The notes beneath the pieces are model-generated. The model saw nothing but the letters and a program-made list of their open reading frames with translations. It was not told the origin of the DNA and searched no databases. The translations under genes were made by a program, and so were the position numbers. A DNA stretch of 5,333 nt, from positions 1-5,333 of the forward strand of contig JAISSL010000074.1 of assembly GCA_031273145.1 (NCBI GenBank), written 5' to 3'. Position 1 is the first letter of the stretch; each line of letters starts with the position of its first letter. The DNA is from Zoogloeaceae bacterium (GTDB lineage: Bacteria; Pseudomonadota; Gammaproteobacteria; Burkholderiales; Rhodocyclaceae). This document shows positions 1 to 5,260 of this stretch, one piece after another.

Positions 1-41
1 GCCAGCAAGACCAAGGCCGTCAGAATGCGGGTTTTCAGCAT
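1..41 (-). CDS. 5' fragment of a second cdsA-like gene, cut by the window edge
   Basis: An ATG at 41-39 opens a frame reading [14 protein letters not shown] before the window ends. These 14 residues are the same as the first 14 of the complete CdsA at 49-891. At the DNA level 41 of 42 bases agree; the only change (38 versus 888) turns TTG into CTG, both Leu. The ATG lies 7 bases beyond the cdsA stop. Its Shine-Dalgarno is poor: the best candidate is AGG about 11 bases upstream (53-55), whereas the full copy has a good GAGGA. The usual next gene in this cluster is dxr, whose product starts quite differently. The likely explanations are a tandem cdsA paralogue, a truncated duplicate, or a false join at a contig end. 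Only the first few codons are visible, so the function of any full product is inferred. Confidence 0.55.
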   Translation of the reverse strand, partial: MLKTRILTALVLL

Positions 42-48
42 GGGTTTT

Positions 49-891
49 TCAGCCTAGACGTTTCAGCCAATCTTCCAATACCACCAATGGAATAAATATT
101 CCTAGCATGGCAAGCATACTGTCAATCCGGTCAAGAACGCCGCCATGACCGGGCAGGAGATGGCTACTATCCTTAACATTTGCCTGACGTTTCAGGAGCG
201 ATTCAAACAGGTCGCCCAAAACACAGGCTGCCGTCAGAACAGCCGCCAGAAGCAGATAGAGAAACACCCATTTGCCTGACGGAGTACCCAAAACCACAGT
301 CATGATACACAGGTAGAGAAACACGGCCATGAAGCCGCCTGCCACGCCTTCCCACGTTTTTCCGGGGCTGATGGTGGGCGCAAGTTTATGTTTGCCGAAC
401 TTCCGCCCCACGAAATAAGCGCCAATATCCGCTACCCAGGCAATCGCCATGATGAAAAAACAAAATGTCCTGTTGAGGACGTTAGTGTCTATTCCCCCTG
501 TCACAAACGCCCAGGCTGGAATGAGGACGAACAGGCCGACAATCAGTCCCACCACGCCCTTGAGCGACCAACGATAACGAAACCACAACGGAACCGCCAC
601 GAACCAGAATGCAAGCACGATAACGGCGTAGCATAACGAAAATTTAACAGATTCCAGGAATACCCACATCATCCTGTTGTTGAACCAAAACGTCGTCAAA
701 CAGACAAACAGGCCAAGACCATAGGCAAGACGCGCCTTTTGGCCAAACTGCGCCAGCCCCGCCCATTCCCATGCCGCGACGCCAATCACGGCAGACATCA
801 GAATCGTCCAGCCCCAATCGGGCAGGAAAATCGCCGCCGGAACGAATACCGCCAGCAAGACCAAGGCCGTCAGAATGCGGGTTTTCAACAT
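49..891 (-). CDS. cdsA: Phosphatidate cytidylyltransferase (CDP-diacylglycerol synthase)
   Basis: Integral inner-membrane enzyme that converts CTP and phosphatidic acid to CDP-diacylglycerol and pyrophosphate, the branch point to phosphatidylethanolamine, phosphatidylglycerol and cardiolipin. The 280-residue protein has a typical family length and many hydrophobic segments (about 5-23, 27-47, 55-70, 85-103, 112-131, 142-160, 185-202, 208-227, 258-272). The family signature spans residues 231-257: SLLKR, then KD at 240-241, PGHGG at 247-251 and DRID at 254-257. The upstream conserved stretch [13 protein letters not shown] (154-166) and SPGKTWEG (175-182) is also intact. The start at 891-889 has GAGGA (898-902) 6 bases upstream and overlaps the uppS stop by 7 bases, which suggests translational coupling. 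The stop TGA is at 51-49. The first 42 bases of the gene recur at 1-42. Identification is secure. Confidence 0.97.
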   Translation of the reverse strand: MLKTRILTALVLLAVFVPAAIFLPDWGWTILMSAVIGVAAWEWAGLAQFGQKARLAYGLGLFVCLTTFWFNNRMMWVFLESVKFSLCYAVIVLAFWFVAVPLWFRYRWSLKGVVGLIVGLFVLIPAWAFVTGGIDTNVLNRTFCFFIMAIAWVADIGAYFVGRKFGKHKLAPTISPGKTWEGVAGGFMAVFLYLCIMTVVLGTPSGKWVFLYLLLAAVLTAACVLGDLFESLLKRQANVKDSSHLLPGHGGVLDRIDSMLAMLGIFIPLVVLEDWLKRLG

Positions 892-892
892 G
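851..892 (-). repeat. 42-base sequence repeated at 1-42 (direct repeat, 850-base period)
   Basis: Bases 851-892 match 1-42 at 41 of 42 positions, in the same orientation. The match stops one base upstream of the ATG in both copies (43 G versus 893 A, then divergence) and runs off the window at the other end. It covers the first 14 codons of cdsA, and the single difference is synonymous. Confidence 0.9.
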
Positions 893-1676
893 ATTTTTCC
901 TCTGTTTGTTCGGGTTTTTCCGCCGGTTTTTCCATCAACTGCTCGCTGGTTCGTCCAAAGCGCCGCTCCCTGCGCCGGTAGGAAAGAATCGCGGCTTCCA
1001 GAGACTTGGCATTAAATTCAGGCCAGAGCGTTTCCGTGAAATAAAATTCTGTATAAGCCAGTTGCCACAGCAGAAAATTGCTGATTCGTTCCTCTCCGCC
1101 CGTGCGGATGAACAAATCCGGCTCCGGCGCGTAGGCCATCGAAAGATAGGGTTCGAGATCGGCATCCGTCCATTGCCCTGCCGCTTCCGGCTTTTCCTGC
1201 GCTAGTTGGTTCATGGCGTTTACGATGTCCCAGCGTCCGCCATAGTTGGCGGCTACCGTAAGATGCAGACGGGTATTTTCGGCAGTCGCCGCTTCCGCAT
1301 CCCGAATCAGTCCCTGCAATTCCGGGGCAAACCGGGATAAATCGCCAATGACCCGCAACCGCACCCCATTTTTTTTGAGTTTTACTACCTCATTTTTCAG
1401 CGCGCTCACAAAAAGCTGCATCAGAAGCGTGACTTCCTCAACCGGACGCCGCCAGTTTTCCGAACTGAAGGCAAACAGGGTCAGATATTCAATACCCTGC
1501 TCGATTGCGGCAGCCACCAGGGTACGCACGGTTTCCACGCCCTTCGAGTGTCCGGCAATCCGGGGCAGGAAGCGTTTTTTCGCCCAGCGCCCGTTGCCAT
1601 CCATGATGATGGCAACGTGCCTCGGCACAGGCCGGATTTCCGGCAGCTCGCGGGTTACGCTTTTGAAAAGTCCCAT
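885..1676 (-). CDS. uppS: Undecaprenyl-diphosphate synthase (cis-prenyltransferase)
   Basis: Cytoplasmic, membrane-associated enzyme (also called ispU) that condenses farnesyl diphosphate with eight isopentenyl diphosphates to make C55 undecaprenyl diphosphate, the lipid carrier for peptidoglycan and surface polysaccharides. The 263-residue protein carries [16 protein letters not shown] at 20-35 with the catalytic Asp26, FSSENW at 70-75, and the second signature from about 187 with Arg191, Arg197 and Glu210 in the positions expected for diphosphate and Mg binding. The C-terminus (about 250-263) is a Lys/Glu/Pro-rich tail that looks dispensable. The start at 1676-1674 is the only ATG in frame after a TAA at 1694-1692, but its Shine-Dalgarno is weak. 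It is preceded by a 530-base repeat-filled gap after frr, and it overlaps cdsA by 7 bases. A run of eight A (1369-1376) encodes Leu-Lys-Lys-Asn. Confidence 0.97.
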   Translation of the reverse strand: MGLFKSVTRELPEIRPVPRHVAIIMDGNGRWAKKRFLPRIAGHSKGVETVRTLVAAAIEQGIEYLTLFAFSSENWRRPVEEVTLLMQLFVSALKNEVVKLKKNGVRLRVIGDLSRFAPELQGLIRDAEAATAENTRLHLTVAANYGGRWDIVNAMNQLAQEKPEAAGQWTDADLEPYLSMAYAPEPDLFIRTGGEERISNFLLWQLAYTEFYFTETLWPEFNAKSLEAAILSYRRRERRFGRTSEQLMEKPAEKPEQTEEKSC

Positions 1677-1711
1677 CAGCCCGATGCGCCATTAAAGGGG
1701 GTTTGATTCAT
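1676..1711 (-). CDS. Possible 11-residue leader peptide coupled to uppS (speculative)
   Basis: An ATG at 1711-1709 opens a tiny frame, [11 protein letters not shown], whose TGA stop (1678-1676) overlaps the uppS start as TGATG. It has a better ribosome-binding site than uppS: AAGGA (1721-1725) with a 9-base spacer. That arrangement would allow ribosomes to load at the small frame and re-initiate at uppS, which would explain the weak site of uppS itself. No homology is recognised, and a frame this short can occur by chance. The function is inferred from layout only. Confidence 0.2.
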   Translation of the reverse strand: MNQTPFNGASG

Positions 1712-1730
1712 ACGTATACATCCTTGCGCT

Positions 1731-1846
1731 TGTTTAAAGCCCCCTTTTCAAAGGGGGTGGCGCGTAGCGCCGGGGGTTTGCTTGCTGAGGACGGACAAAC
1801 CCCCGCCCCTTCGGGGCACCCCCTTTCAAAAAGGGGGCTAAAAACA
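1731..1846. repeat. 116-base imperfect inverted repeat with hairpins in each arm
   Basis: The left arm (1738-1780, 43 bases) and the reverse complement of the right arm (1796-1839, 44 bases) align end to end with one single-base gap. They share AGCCCCCTTTT, AAAGGGGGTG and CGGGGGTTTG in order. A 15-base spacer (1781-1795) separates them, and after a 2-base mismatch the outer TGTTT/AAACA also pair. Each arm folds on itself as well: CCCCCTTT with AAAGGGGG, then a second stem. That second stem is GGCGC/GCGCC with loop GTA on the left and GCCCC/GGGGC with loop GAA on the right, so the sequences differ while pairing within each arm is kept. It resembles a miniature inverted-repeat or extragenic palindromic element; no transposase is present. 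It could form a cruciform in DNA or strong RNA hairpins between frr and uppS. Confidence 0.85.
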
Positions 1847-1874
1847 TTGCCATCTGCAAGTCCCCTGCCCTGTC

Positions 1875-1894
1875 ATTCCCGCGTAGGTGGGAAT
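1875..1894. repeat. Single ATTCCC-N8-GGGAAT palindromic repeat, degenerate copy
   Basis: ATTCCC (1875-1880), eight bases, then GGGAAT (1889-1894) form an 8-pair stem with one G-U. It is a diverged copy of the core found at 2026-2045 and 2124-2143. It shares the flanking GTC before and CCA after the core. The ATTCCC-N8-GGGAAT form is that of the dRS3 repeats known in Neisseria, and similar palindromes are common in other proteobacteria. Whether this is the same family is inferred. Confidence 0.75.
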
Positions 1895-1902
1895 CCATAC
1901 CT

Positions 1903-1930
1903 GTAACGGGACGCAGGTTGCGTCCCCTAC
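1903..1930. repeat. Perfect 8-base-pair hairpin, palindromic element
   Basis: GGGACGCA (1908-1915), loop GGT, and TGCGTCCC (1919-1926) pair perfectly. GTA (1903-1905) and TAC (1928-1930) add three more pairs after a small asymmetric bulge. No U-tract follows on either strand, so it is not a typical intrinsic terminator. It is probably another extragenic palindrome in this island. Confidence 0.65.
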
Positions 1931-1971
1931 GAGGTATTTTATTAGATGGCAAAGGTTTGGGTTGTCCGTAG

Positions 1972-2017
1972 GGGCGGCGGATGCCGTCTGCAAGACCTGC
2001 CGCCCGCAAGACCTGCC
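1972..2017. repeat. Nested stem-loop with 12-base direct repeat
   Basis: GGGCGGC (1972-1978) pairs with GCCGCCC (1999-2005). The loop contains a second stem, GTCT (1986-1989) with AGAC (1993-1996). The 12-mer GCAAGACCTGCC occurs at 1990-2001 and again at 2006-2017, a 16-base period. The second copy ends against the element at 2016-2152. A related CTGCAAG...CCTGCC stretch (about 1853-1869) precedes the single palindrome at 1875, which suggests that this flank was copied together with the palindrome. Confidence 0.6.
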
Positions 2018-2152
2018 ACTCCGTCATTCCCGCGAAGGCGGGAATCCAGCAAGAATATAGAATTTGAGTTTTCGCGTGAAGGAGATGCTGTACCTCTGTG
2101 CCATATCGGCGTAAAGATACTGGATTCCCGCCTTCGCGGGAATGACGAGTGG
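2016..2152. repeat. REPIN-like element: two inverted copies of a palindromic repeat
   Basis: The 28 bases at 2022-2049 recur exactly, inverted, at 2120-2147. With a one-base bulge at 2021, CCACT (2016-2020) pairs with AGTGG (2148-2152), which extends the arms to 33 pairs. Each arm is itself a hairpin, ATTCCCGC/GCGGGAAT with a 4-base loop. The 70-base spacer (2050-2119) is AT-richer and shows no gene. Two inverted palindromic repeats around a short spacer is the architecture of REPINs, which are moved in trans by RAYT (TnpA-REP) transposases. None is encoded here, so the mobilising enzyme would have to lie elsewhere. It starts 54 bases downstream of frr on the transcribed strand and may protect the 3' end of the upstream mRNA. 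Confidence 0.8.
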
Positions 2153-2206
2153 GAAGAGGGTAAGGCGCAATCATGGGACGGATACGGCAAGGCGATTTTT
2201 CGCGCC

Positions 2207-2764
2207 TCATACCGCCATCAGTTCGCTTTCTTTCTGCGCGACCAGCTTGTCAACTTCCGCAATGAAACGGTCGGTCAGTTTCTGGATGTCCTCCTGGGCG
2301 CGGCGTTCCTCGTCTTCGGAAATTTCCTTTTTCTTCAAGTGTTCTTTCAGGTGGTTGTTGGCATCGCGGCGCAGATTCCTTACCGCCACCTTGGCATTTT
2401 CGCCTTCATTCTTCACGATTTTGGCAAGCTCGCGGCGACGGTCTTCCGTCAGCGGCGGCATGGGCACGCGAATCAACTCGCCCTGAGCGGAAGGGTTCAA
2501 GCCTAAATCGGATTCGCGGATGGCCTTTTCCACCTTGACCGCCATCGGCTTTTCCCACACCTGAACACCCAGAGTACGCGCGTCAATCAGGGTAATGTTC
2601 GCCACCTGATTGAGCGGAACCAGGTTGCCGTAATATTCCACCTGCACATGATCCAGCACGCCCGTGTGCGCTCGCCCCGTGCGAATCTTGGCCAGATCGG
2701 CCTTCAGCGCCTCGATGGACTTCTGCATCCGGGTTTCAGCGGTTTTCTTGATTTCCGAAATCAC
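2207..2764 (-). CDS. frr: Ribosome recycling factor
   Basis: Cytoplasmic tRNA-shaped protein that, with EF-G (and then IF3), splits the post-termination ribosome for another round of translation. The 185 residues match the usual family length. The first helix holds RTGRA (28-32); the second domain includes the EYYG region (43-46); [11 protein letters not shown] lies at 103-113; and the conserved VRNLRRDAN (128-136) includes Arg129 and Arg132 of the ribosome-contacting helix. The start codon is GTG (2764-2762), chosen because GAGG (2772-2775) sits 7 bases upstream and the N-terminus then aligns with the family. The nearby ATG at 2771-2769 is out of frame and ends quickly. It lies 13 bases after the pyrH stop and is followed by the repeat island. 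Confidence 0.97.
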   Translation of the reverse strand: MISEIKKTAETRMQKSIEALKADLAKIRTGRAHTGVLDHVQVEYYGNLVPLNQVANITLIDARTLGVQVWEKPMAVKVEKAIRESDLGLNPSAQGELIRVPMPPLTEDRRRELAKIVKNEGENAKVAVRNLRRDANNHLKEHLKKKEISEDEERRAQEDIQKLTDRFIAEVDKLVAQKESELMAV

Positions 2765-2771
2765 GTTTCAT

Positions 2772-2775
2772 CCTC
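2772..2775 (-). promoter_or_regulatory. Shine-Dalgarno that fixes the GTG start of frr
   Basis: GAGG read on the minus strand, 7 bases before the GTG at 2764-2762. It lies in the 13-base gap after the pyrH TAA (2780-2778), so ribosomes finishing pyrH could pass straight to frr. This position supports the GTG rather than the out-of-frame ATG at 2771-2769. Confidence 0.75.
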
Positions 2776-2777
2776 AC

Positions 2778-3500
2778 TTAACAATACACCATGGTGCCTT
2801 CCGCCTCTCCCATGACGATGCGCTTGAGCGCCCCCGGCTTGAAGATGGAAAACACATTGATGGGAAGTTTCTGGTCACGGCACAGGGCAAACGCCGTCGC
2901 GTCCATGACCGCAAGATTTTTGGCTATCGCCTCGTTAAAGCTGATTTTTTCAAACCGGGTGGCCTGTTTGTCTTTTTTGGGGTCTGCGGAATAAATGCCG
3001 TCCACCTTGGTCGCCTTCAGGACGATTTCCGCGCCGATTTCGGAACCGCGCAAGGCCGCCGCCGTATCGGTCGTAAAAAAGGGATTGCCCGTCCCCGCGC
3101 CAAAGATGACGACCCGCCCCATTTCCAGATAACGAATGGCCTTGCCCCGAATGTACGGTTCCACCACCTGTTCGATGTTGAGCGCCGATTGCACCCGGCT
3201 GGTCAAGCCCGCCTGCCGCATGGCATCGGATAACGCCATTGCGTTCATGACCGTCGCCAGCATCCCCATGTAATCCGCCGCCGCGCGATCCATCCCGGCT
3301 GACGCGCCCGCCATGCCGCGAAAGATATTGCCGCCGCCAATCACCACCCCCATTTCCACGCCCAAATCCACAACTGCCTTGATCTCATTGACAATGCCGC
3401 CAATCACTTCCGGGTTGATGCCGTAAGCATCATCTCCCATCAGGGCTTCGCCGGAGAGTTTCAGCAGGATGCGTTTGTATTTGGGCTTGGGCGCGGTCAT
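2778..3500 (-). CDS. pyrH: UMP kinase
   Basis: Cytoplasmic kinase of the amino-acid-kinase fold, normally a hexamer, that phosphorylates UMP to UDP with ATP in pyrimidine nucleotide synthesis. In Gram-negative bacteria the enzyme is typically activated by GTP and inhibited by UTP. The 240 residues show KLSGEAL (14-20) and GGGNIFRG (55-62) for phosphate binding, [17 protein letters not shown] (71-87), the UMP-binding [13 protein letters not shown] (136-148), and [13 protein letters not shown] (162-174) in the ATP site. The ATG at 3500-3498 is 7 bases after the tsf stop. The closest Shine-Dalgarno-like sequence (AAGG, 3513-3516) lies inside the last tsf codons about 12 bases away, so coupling to tsf translation is likely. 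Nothing is missing or broken. Confidence 0.98.
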   Translation of the reverse strand: MTAPKPKYKRILLKLSGEALMGDDAYGINPEVIGGIVNEIKAVVDLGVEMGVVIGGGNIFRGMAGASAGMDRAAADYMGMLATVMNAMALSDAMRQAGLTSRVQSALNIEQVVEPYIRGKAIRYLEMGRVVIFGAGTGNPFFTTDTAAALRGSEIGAEIVLKATKVDGIYSADPKKDKQATRFEKISFNEAIAKNLAVMDATAFALCRDQKLPINVFSIFKPGALKRIVMGEAEGTMVYC

Positions 3501-3507
3501 TTCGGGT

Positions 3508-4404
3508 TCAGTCCTTTTTTGCGGCAGCCGCCTGCGCGGCTACCTCGGCGGCAAAATCCGTTTCCTTCTTCTCGATGCCCTCGCCGACGATGTAGAGCGC
3601 GAAAGCGGCAACCGAAGCGTTTTTCTTCTTCAAAAGCTGCTCGATGGTTTCCTTGCCGTCTTCCGCCTTGACGAAGACCTGCCCTAACAGGGTCACTTCT
3701 TTCAGGAACTTTTGCACCGAGCCTTCCGCGATTTTATCCAGCATGGCTTCCGGCTTTTTGGATTCACGCGCCTTTTCGATGGCGATGCGACGTTCCGTCT
3801 CAATCAGCGCGGCATCCACGCCGGAAGCATCGAGCGCCCTGGGCTTGGAAGCCGCAATGTGCATGGCAATATCCTTGCCGAGTTGCTCGTCGCCGCCAAT
3901 CAGGTCGAGCAACACGCCGATTTTCGCCCCGCCGTGAATGTACTGATAAAGCCGCCCTTTGGCTTGAAGTCTGGCAAAGCGGCGCAGGCTCATGTTTTCC
4001 CCGATCTTGCCCACCAGCGCGGCGCGGGTGGATTCTACCGTGCCGCCGCCCAACGGAAGCGCGGAAAGCGCGGCAATATCGGCAGGCGATTTGACCGCCA
4101 CCAGTTCCACGCTGTTTTTCACCAGGGCGAGGAATTCATCGTTCTTGGCGACAAAATCGGTCTCGCAATTCACTTCCAGAATCGCGCCATGCTTGCCATC
4201 CGCCGCAATGTGGATGCCCACCACGCCTTCCGCCGCCACGCGGGTAGCGGCCTTGCTTGCCTTGAATCCCAGTTTTACGCGCAGGATTTCCTCGGCTTTT
4301 GCCATGTCGCCCGCTGCTTCGGTGAGCGCCTTTTTGCATTCCATCATGGGCGCGTCGGTTTTGTCGCGCAAATCCTTGACCATGCTTGCGGTAATTTCCG
4401 CCAT
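3508..4404 (-). CDS. tsf: Elongation factor Ts
   Basis: Guanine-nucleotide exchange factor that releases GDP from EF-Tu in the cytoplasm so that EF-Tu can be recharged with GTP. The 298 residues are a normal length. The N-terminal UBA-like domain carries signature 1, [16 protein letters not shown] (12-27). Signature 2, [13 protein letters not shown] (77-89), includes the Thr-Asp-Phe-Val (82-85) that disturbs the Mg site of EF-Tu. The two core subdomains and a C-terminal helical module follow. The ATG at 4404-4402 is preceded by GGGAG (4411-4415) with a 6-base spacer. The gene follows rpsB after 88 bases that contain a possible attenuator, and it is nearly contiguous with pyrH. The N-terminal sequence is very like betaproteobacterial EF-Ts as I remember it. 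Confidence 0.98.
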   Translation of the reverse strand: MAEITASMVKDLRDKTDAPMMECKKALTEAAGDMAKAEEILRVKLGFKASKAATRVAAEGVVGIHIAADGKHGAILEVNCETDFVAKNDEFLALVKNSVELVAVKSPADIAALSALPLGGGTVESTRAALVGKIGENMSLRRFARLQAKGRLYQYIHGGAKIGVLLDLIGGDEQLGKDIAMHIAASKPRALDASGVDAALIETERRIAIEKARESKKPEAMLDKIAEGSVQKFLKEVTLLGQVFVKAEDGKETIEQLLKKKNASVAAFALYIVGEGIEKKETDFAAEVAAQAAAAKKD

Positions 4405-4431
4405 TTTTTACTCCCAAAATCCATTTCGATT

Positions 4432-4473
4432 AAACAAAAGCGAAGCCGGAAGACCCAGCCCTCCAGACTTCGC
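4432..4473 (-). terminator. Possible rho-independent attenuator between rpsB and tsf
   Basis: On the minus strand GCGAAG (4473-4468) pairs with CTTCGC (4445-4440). Inside, GGA (4464-4462) pairs with TCC (4450-4448) across a small internal loop. The stem is followed at once by TTTTGTTT (4439-4432). The stem is short and the U-tract interrupted, so partial termination is more likely than a full stop. That would give more S2 than EF-Ts and downstream products from one transcript. Partial termination at this junction is consistent with what I recall for E. coli rpsB-tsf. Confidence 0.45.
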
Positions 4474-4492
4474 CCGATGCTTGATGTGCTGC

Positions 4493-5260
4493 CTATTCTT
4501 CAGCGGCGTAATCTTCGACGGCTTCAACTTCGTCAATGAATTCTTCGTCGCTTTCCGCGCTGTCCAAGATTTCATGCGTCGCCTGCGAGCGGCCTTCCAG
4601 AATCGCGTCCGCAACGCCGCGCGCATACAGACGAATGGCGCGGGAAGAATCGTCGTTGCCGGGAATCACGTAATCCACGCCGATGGGGGAATGGTTGGTA
4701 TCCACCACGCCCACGACGGGAATGCCGAGCTTGCCCGCTTCGGTCACGGCAATCTTGTGATAGCCCACGTCAATGACGAAAATCGCGTCCGGCAGCGTGG
4801 TCATGTCCTTGATGCCGCCGATGGATTTTTGCAACTTTTGCAGTTCGCGGGAAAAATCCAGCGCCTCTTTTTTGGAGAGCTTGCCCAGTTCGCCCGCTTC
4901 GACGGAATTTTCCATCTCTTTCAAGCGTTTCAGGGATTGCTTGACCGTCTTGAAGTTGGTGAGCATTCCGCCCAGCCAGCGTTGGTCGACGAAAGGCGCG
5001 CCGGCGCGACGGGCTTCTTCCGCGATGATCTCGCGCGCCTGCCGCTTGGTGGAAACGAAAAGAATCGTGCCCCGCCTTGACGAGAGCTTACGCACGAAGT
5101 TCATCGCTTCGTTGTACTTGTCGAGGGTCTTTTCCAGATTGATGATGTGAATCTTGTTCCGGGCGCCGAAGATGAACGGCTCCATCCGGGGATTCCAGAA
5201 GCGGGTCTGGTGTCCAAAGTGGATACCCGCTTCCAGCATTTGCAGCATACTGACAGACAT
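4493..5260 (-). CDS. rpsB: 30S ribosomal protein S2
   Basis: Structural protein of the small ribosomal subunit, bound late in assembly near S1 and needed for S1 attachment. The 255 residues include the N-terminal motif [14 protein letters not shown] (11-24), FVSTKRQA (68-75), [11 protein letters not shown] (93-103), and the second S2 signature from Pro157 to Pro181 with [12 protein letters not shown]. The last 24 residues or so (232-255) form a strongly acidic tail. The chosen start, MSVSMLQ at 5260-5258, is supported by GGAG (5266-5269) 5 bases upstream and by alignment to the family. The frame stays open further upstream (to an ATG at 5326), but those 22 extra residues are leader sequence, not S2. 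It heads the cluster, as expected. Confidence 0.98.
   Translation of the reverse strand: MSVSMLQMLEAGIHFGHQTRFWNPRMEPFIFGARNKIHIINLEKTLDKYNEAMNFVRKLSSRRGTILFVSTKRQAREIIAEEARRAGAPFVDQRWLGGMLTNFKTVKQSLKRLKEMENSVEAGELGKLSKKEALDFSRELQKLQKSIGGIKDMTTLPDAIFVIDVGYHKIAVTEAGKLGIPVVGVVDTNHSPIGVDYVIPGNDDSSRAIRLYARGVADAILEGRSQATHEILDSAESDEEFIDEVEAVEDYAAEE

Larger units (their letters stand above)
1677..2206. other. 530-base intergenic repeat island between frr and uppS
   Basis: This is the only large gap in an otherwise tightly packed gene cluster. Open frames crossing it run through palindromic repeats and into frr on the opposite strand or out of frame, and none has family resemblance or a convincing start; the only possible coding sequence I list is the 11-residue frame at 1676-1711. 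Listed separately are a 116-base inverted repeat (1731-1846), a single ATTCCC/GGGAAT hairpin (1875-1894), a perfect 8-base-pair hairpin (1903-1930), a stem with a 12-base direct repeat (1972-2017) and a paired inverted REP-like element (2016-2152). Near uppS, AAAGGGGGTTTG at 1694-1705 looks like the 1731-1846 arm with its inner hairpin missing. Bases 2153-2206 show nothing clear. No strong promoter or canonical terminator is evident. Confidence 0.85.

Noticed and set aside
1489..1692. 67-residue minus-strand frame from an ATG at 1692, overlapping uppS in another frame
   Set aside because: It has no Shine-Dalgarno and it lies over the conserved uppS N-terminus, whose frame is certain.
1709..1740. 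Promoter for uppS with a TATACG -10 box
   Set aside because: No -35 hexamer lies at 16-18 bases, so the match is too weak to list as a feature, though an internal promoter downstream of the repeats cannot be excluded.
1724..1850. TTGC at 1724-1727 and 1847-1850 as a target-site duplication of the 1731-1846 element
   Set aside because: The left copy is 3 bases away from the end of the inverted repeat, and a 4-base match is likely by chance.
1875..2147. CRISPR-like array of the ATTCCC repeats
   Set aside because: There are only three copies, one inverted and one diverged, with unequal spacers (about 131 and 78 bases). Each unit is a short palindrome, not a CRISPR repeat, and no cas gene is present.
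1734..2210. 158-residue minus-strand open frame across the repeat island
   Set aside because: Its protein is a translation of the palindromic repeats (for example the repeated SRLRGND and SFPRRRES type strings seen in several frames). It starts inside the frr end and has no recognisable domain.
1946..2506. 186-residue plus-strand open frame across the REPIN-like element and into frr
   Set aside because: The first part translates the inverted repeats and the rest is antisense to frr. No family resemblance and no supporting ribosome-binding site were found.
3992..5080. 362-residue plus-strand open frame antisense to tsf and rpsB
   Set aside because: It mirrors two secure genes on the other strand, has low-complexity Ser/Ala/Arg composition and no family motif. 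Long antisense frames are common opposite GC-rich coding sequence.
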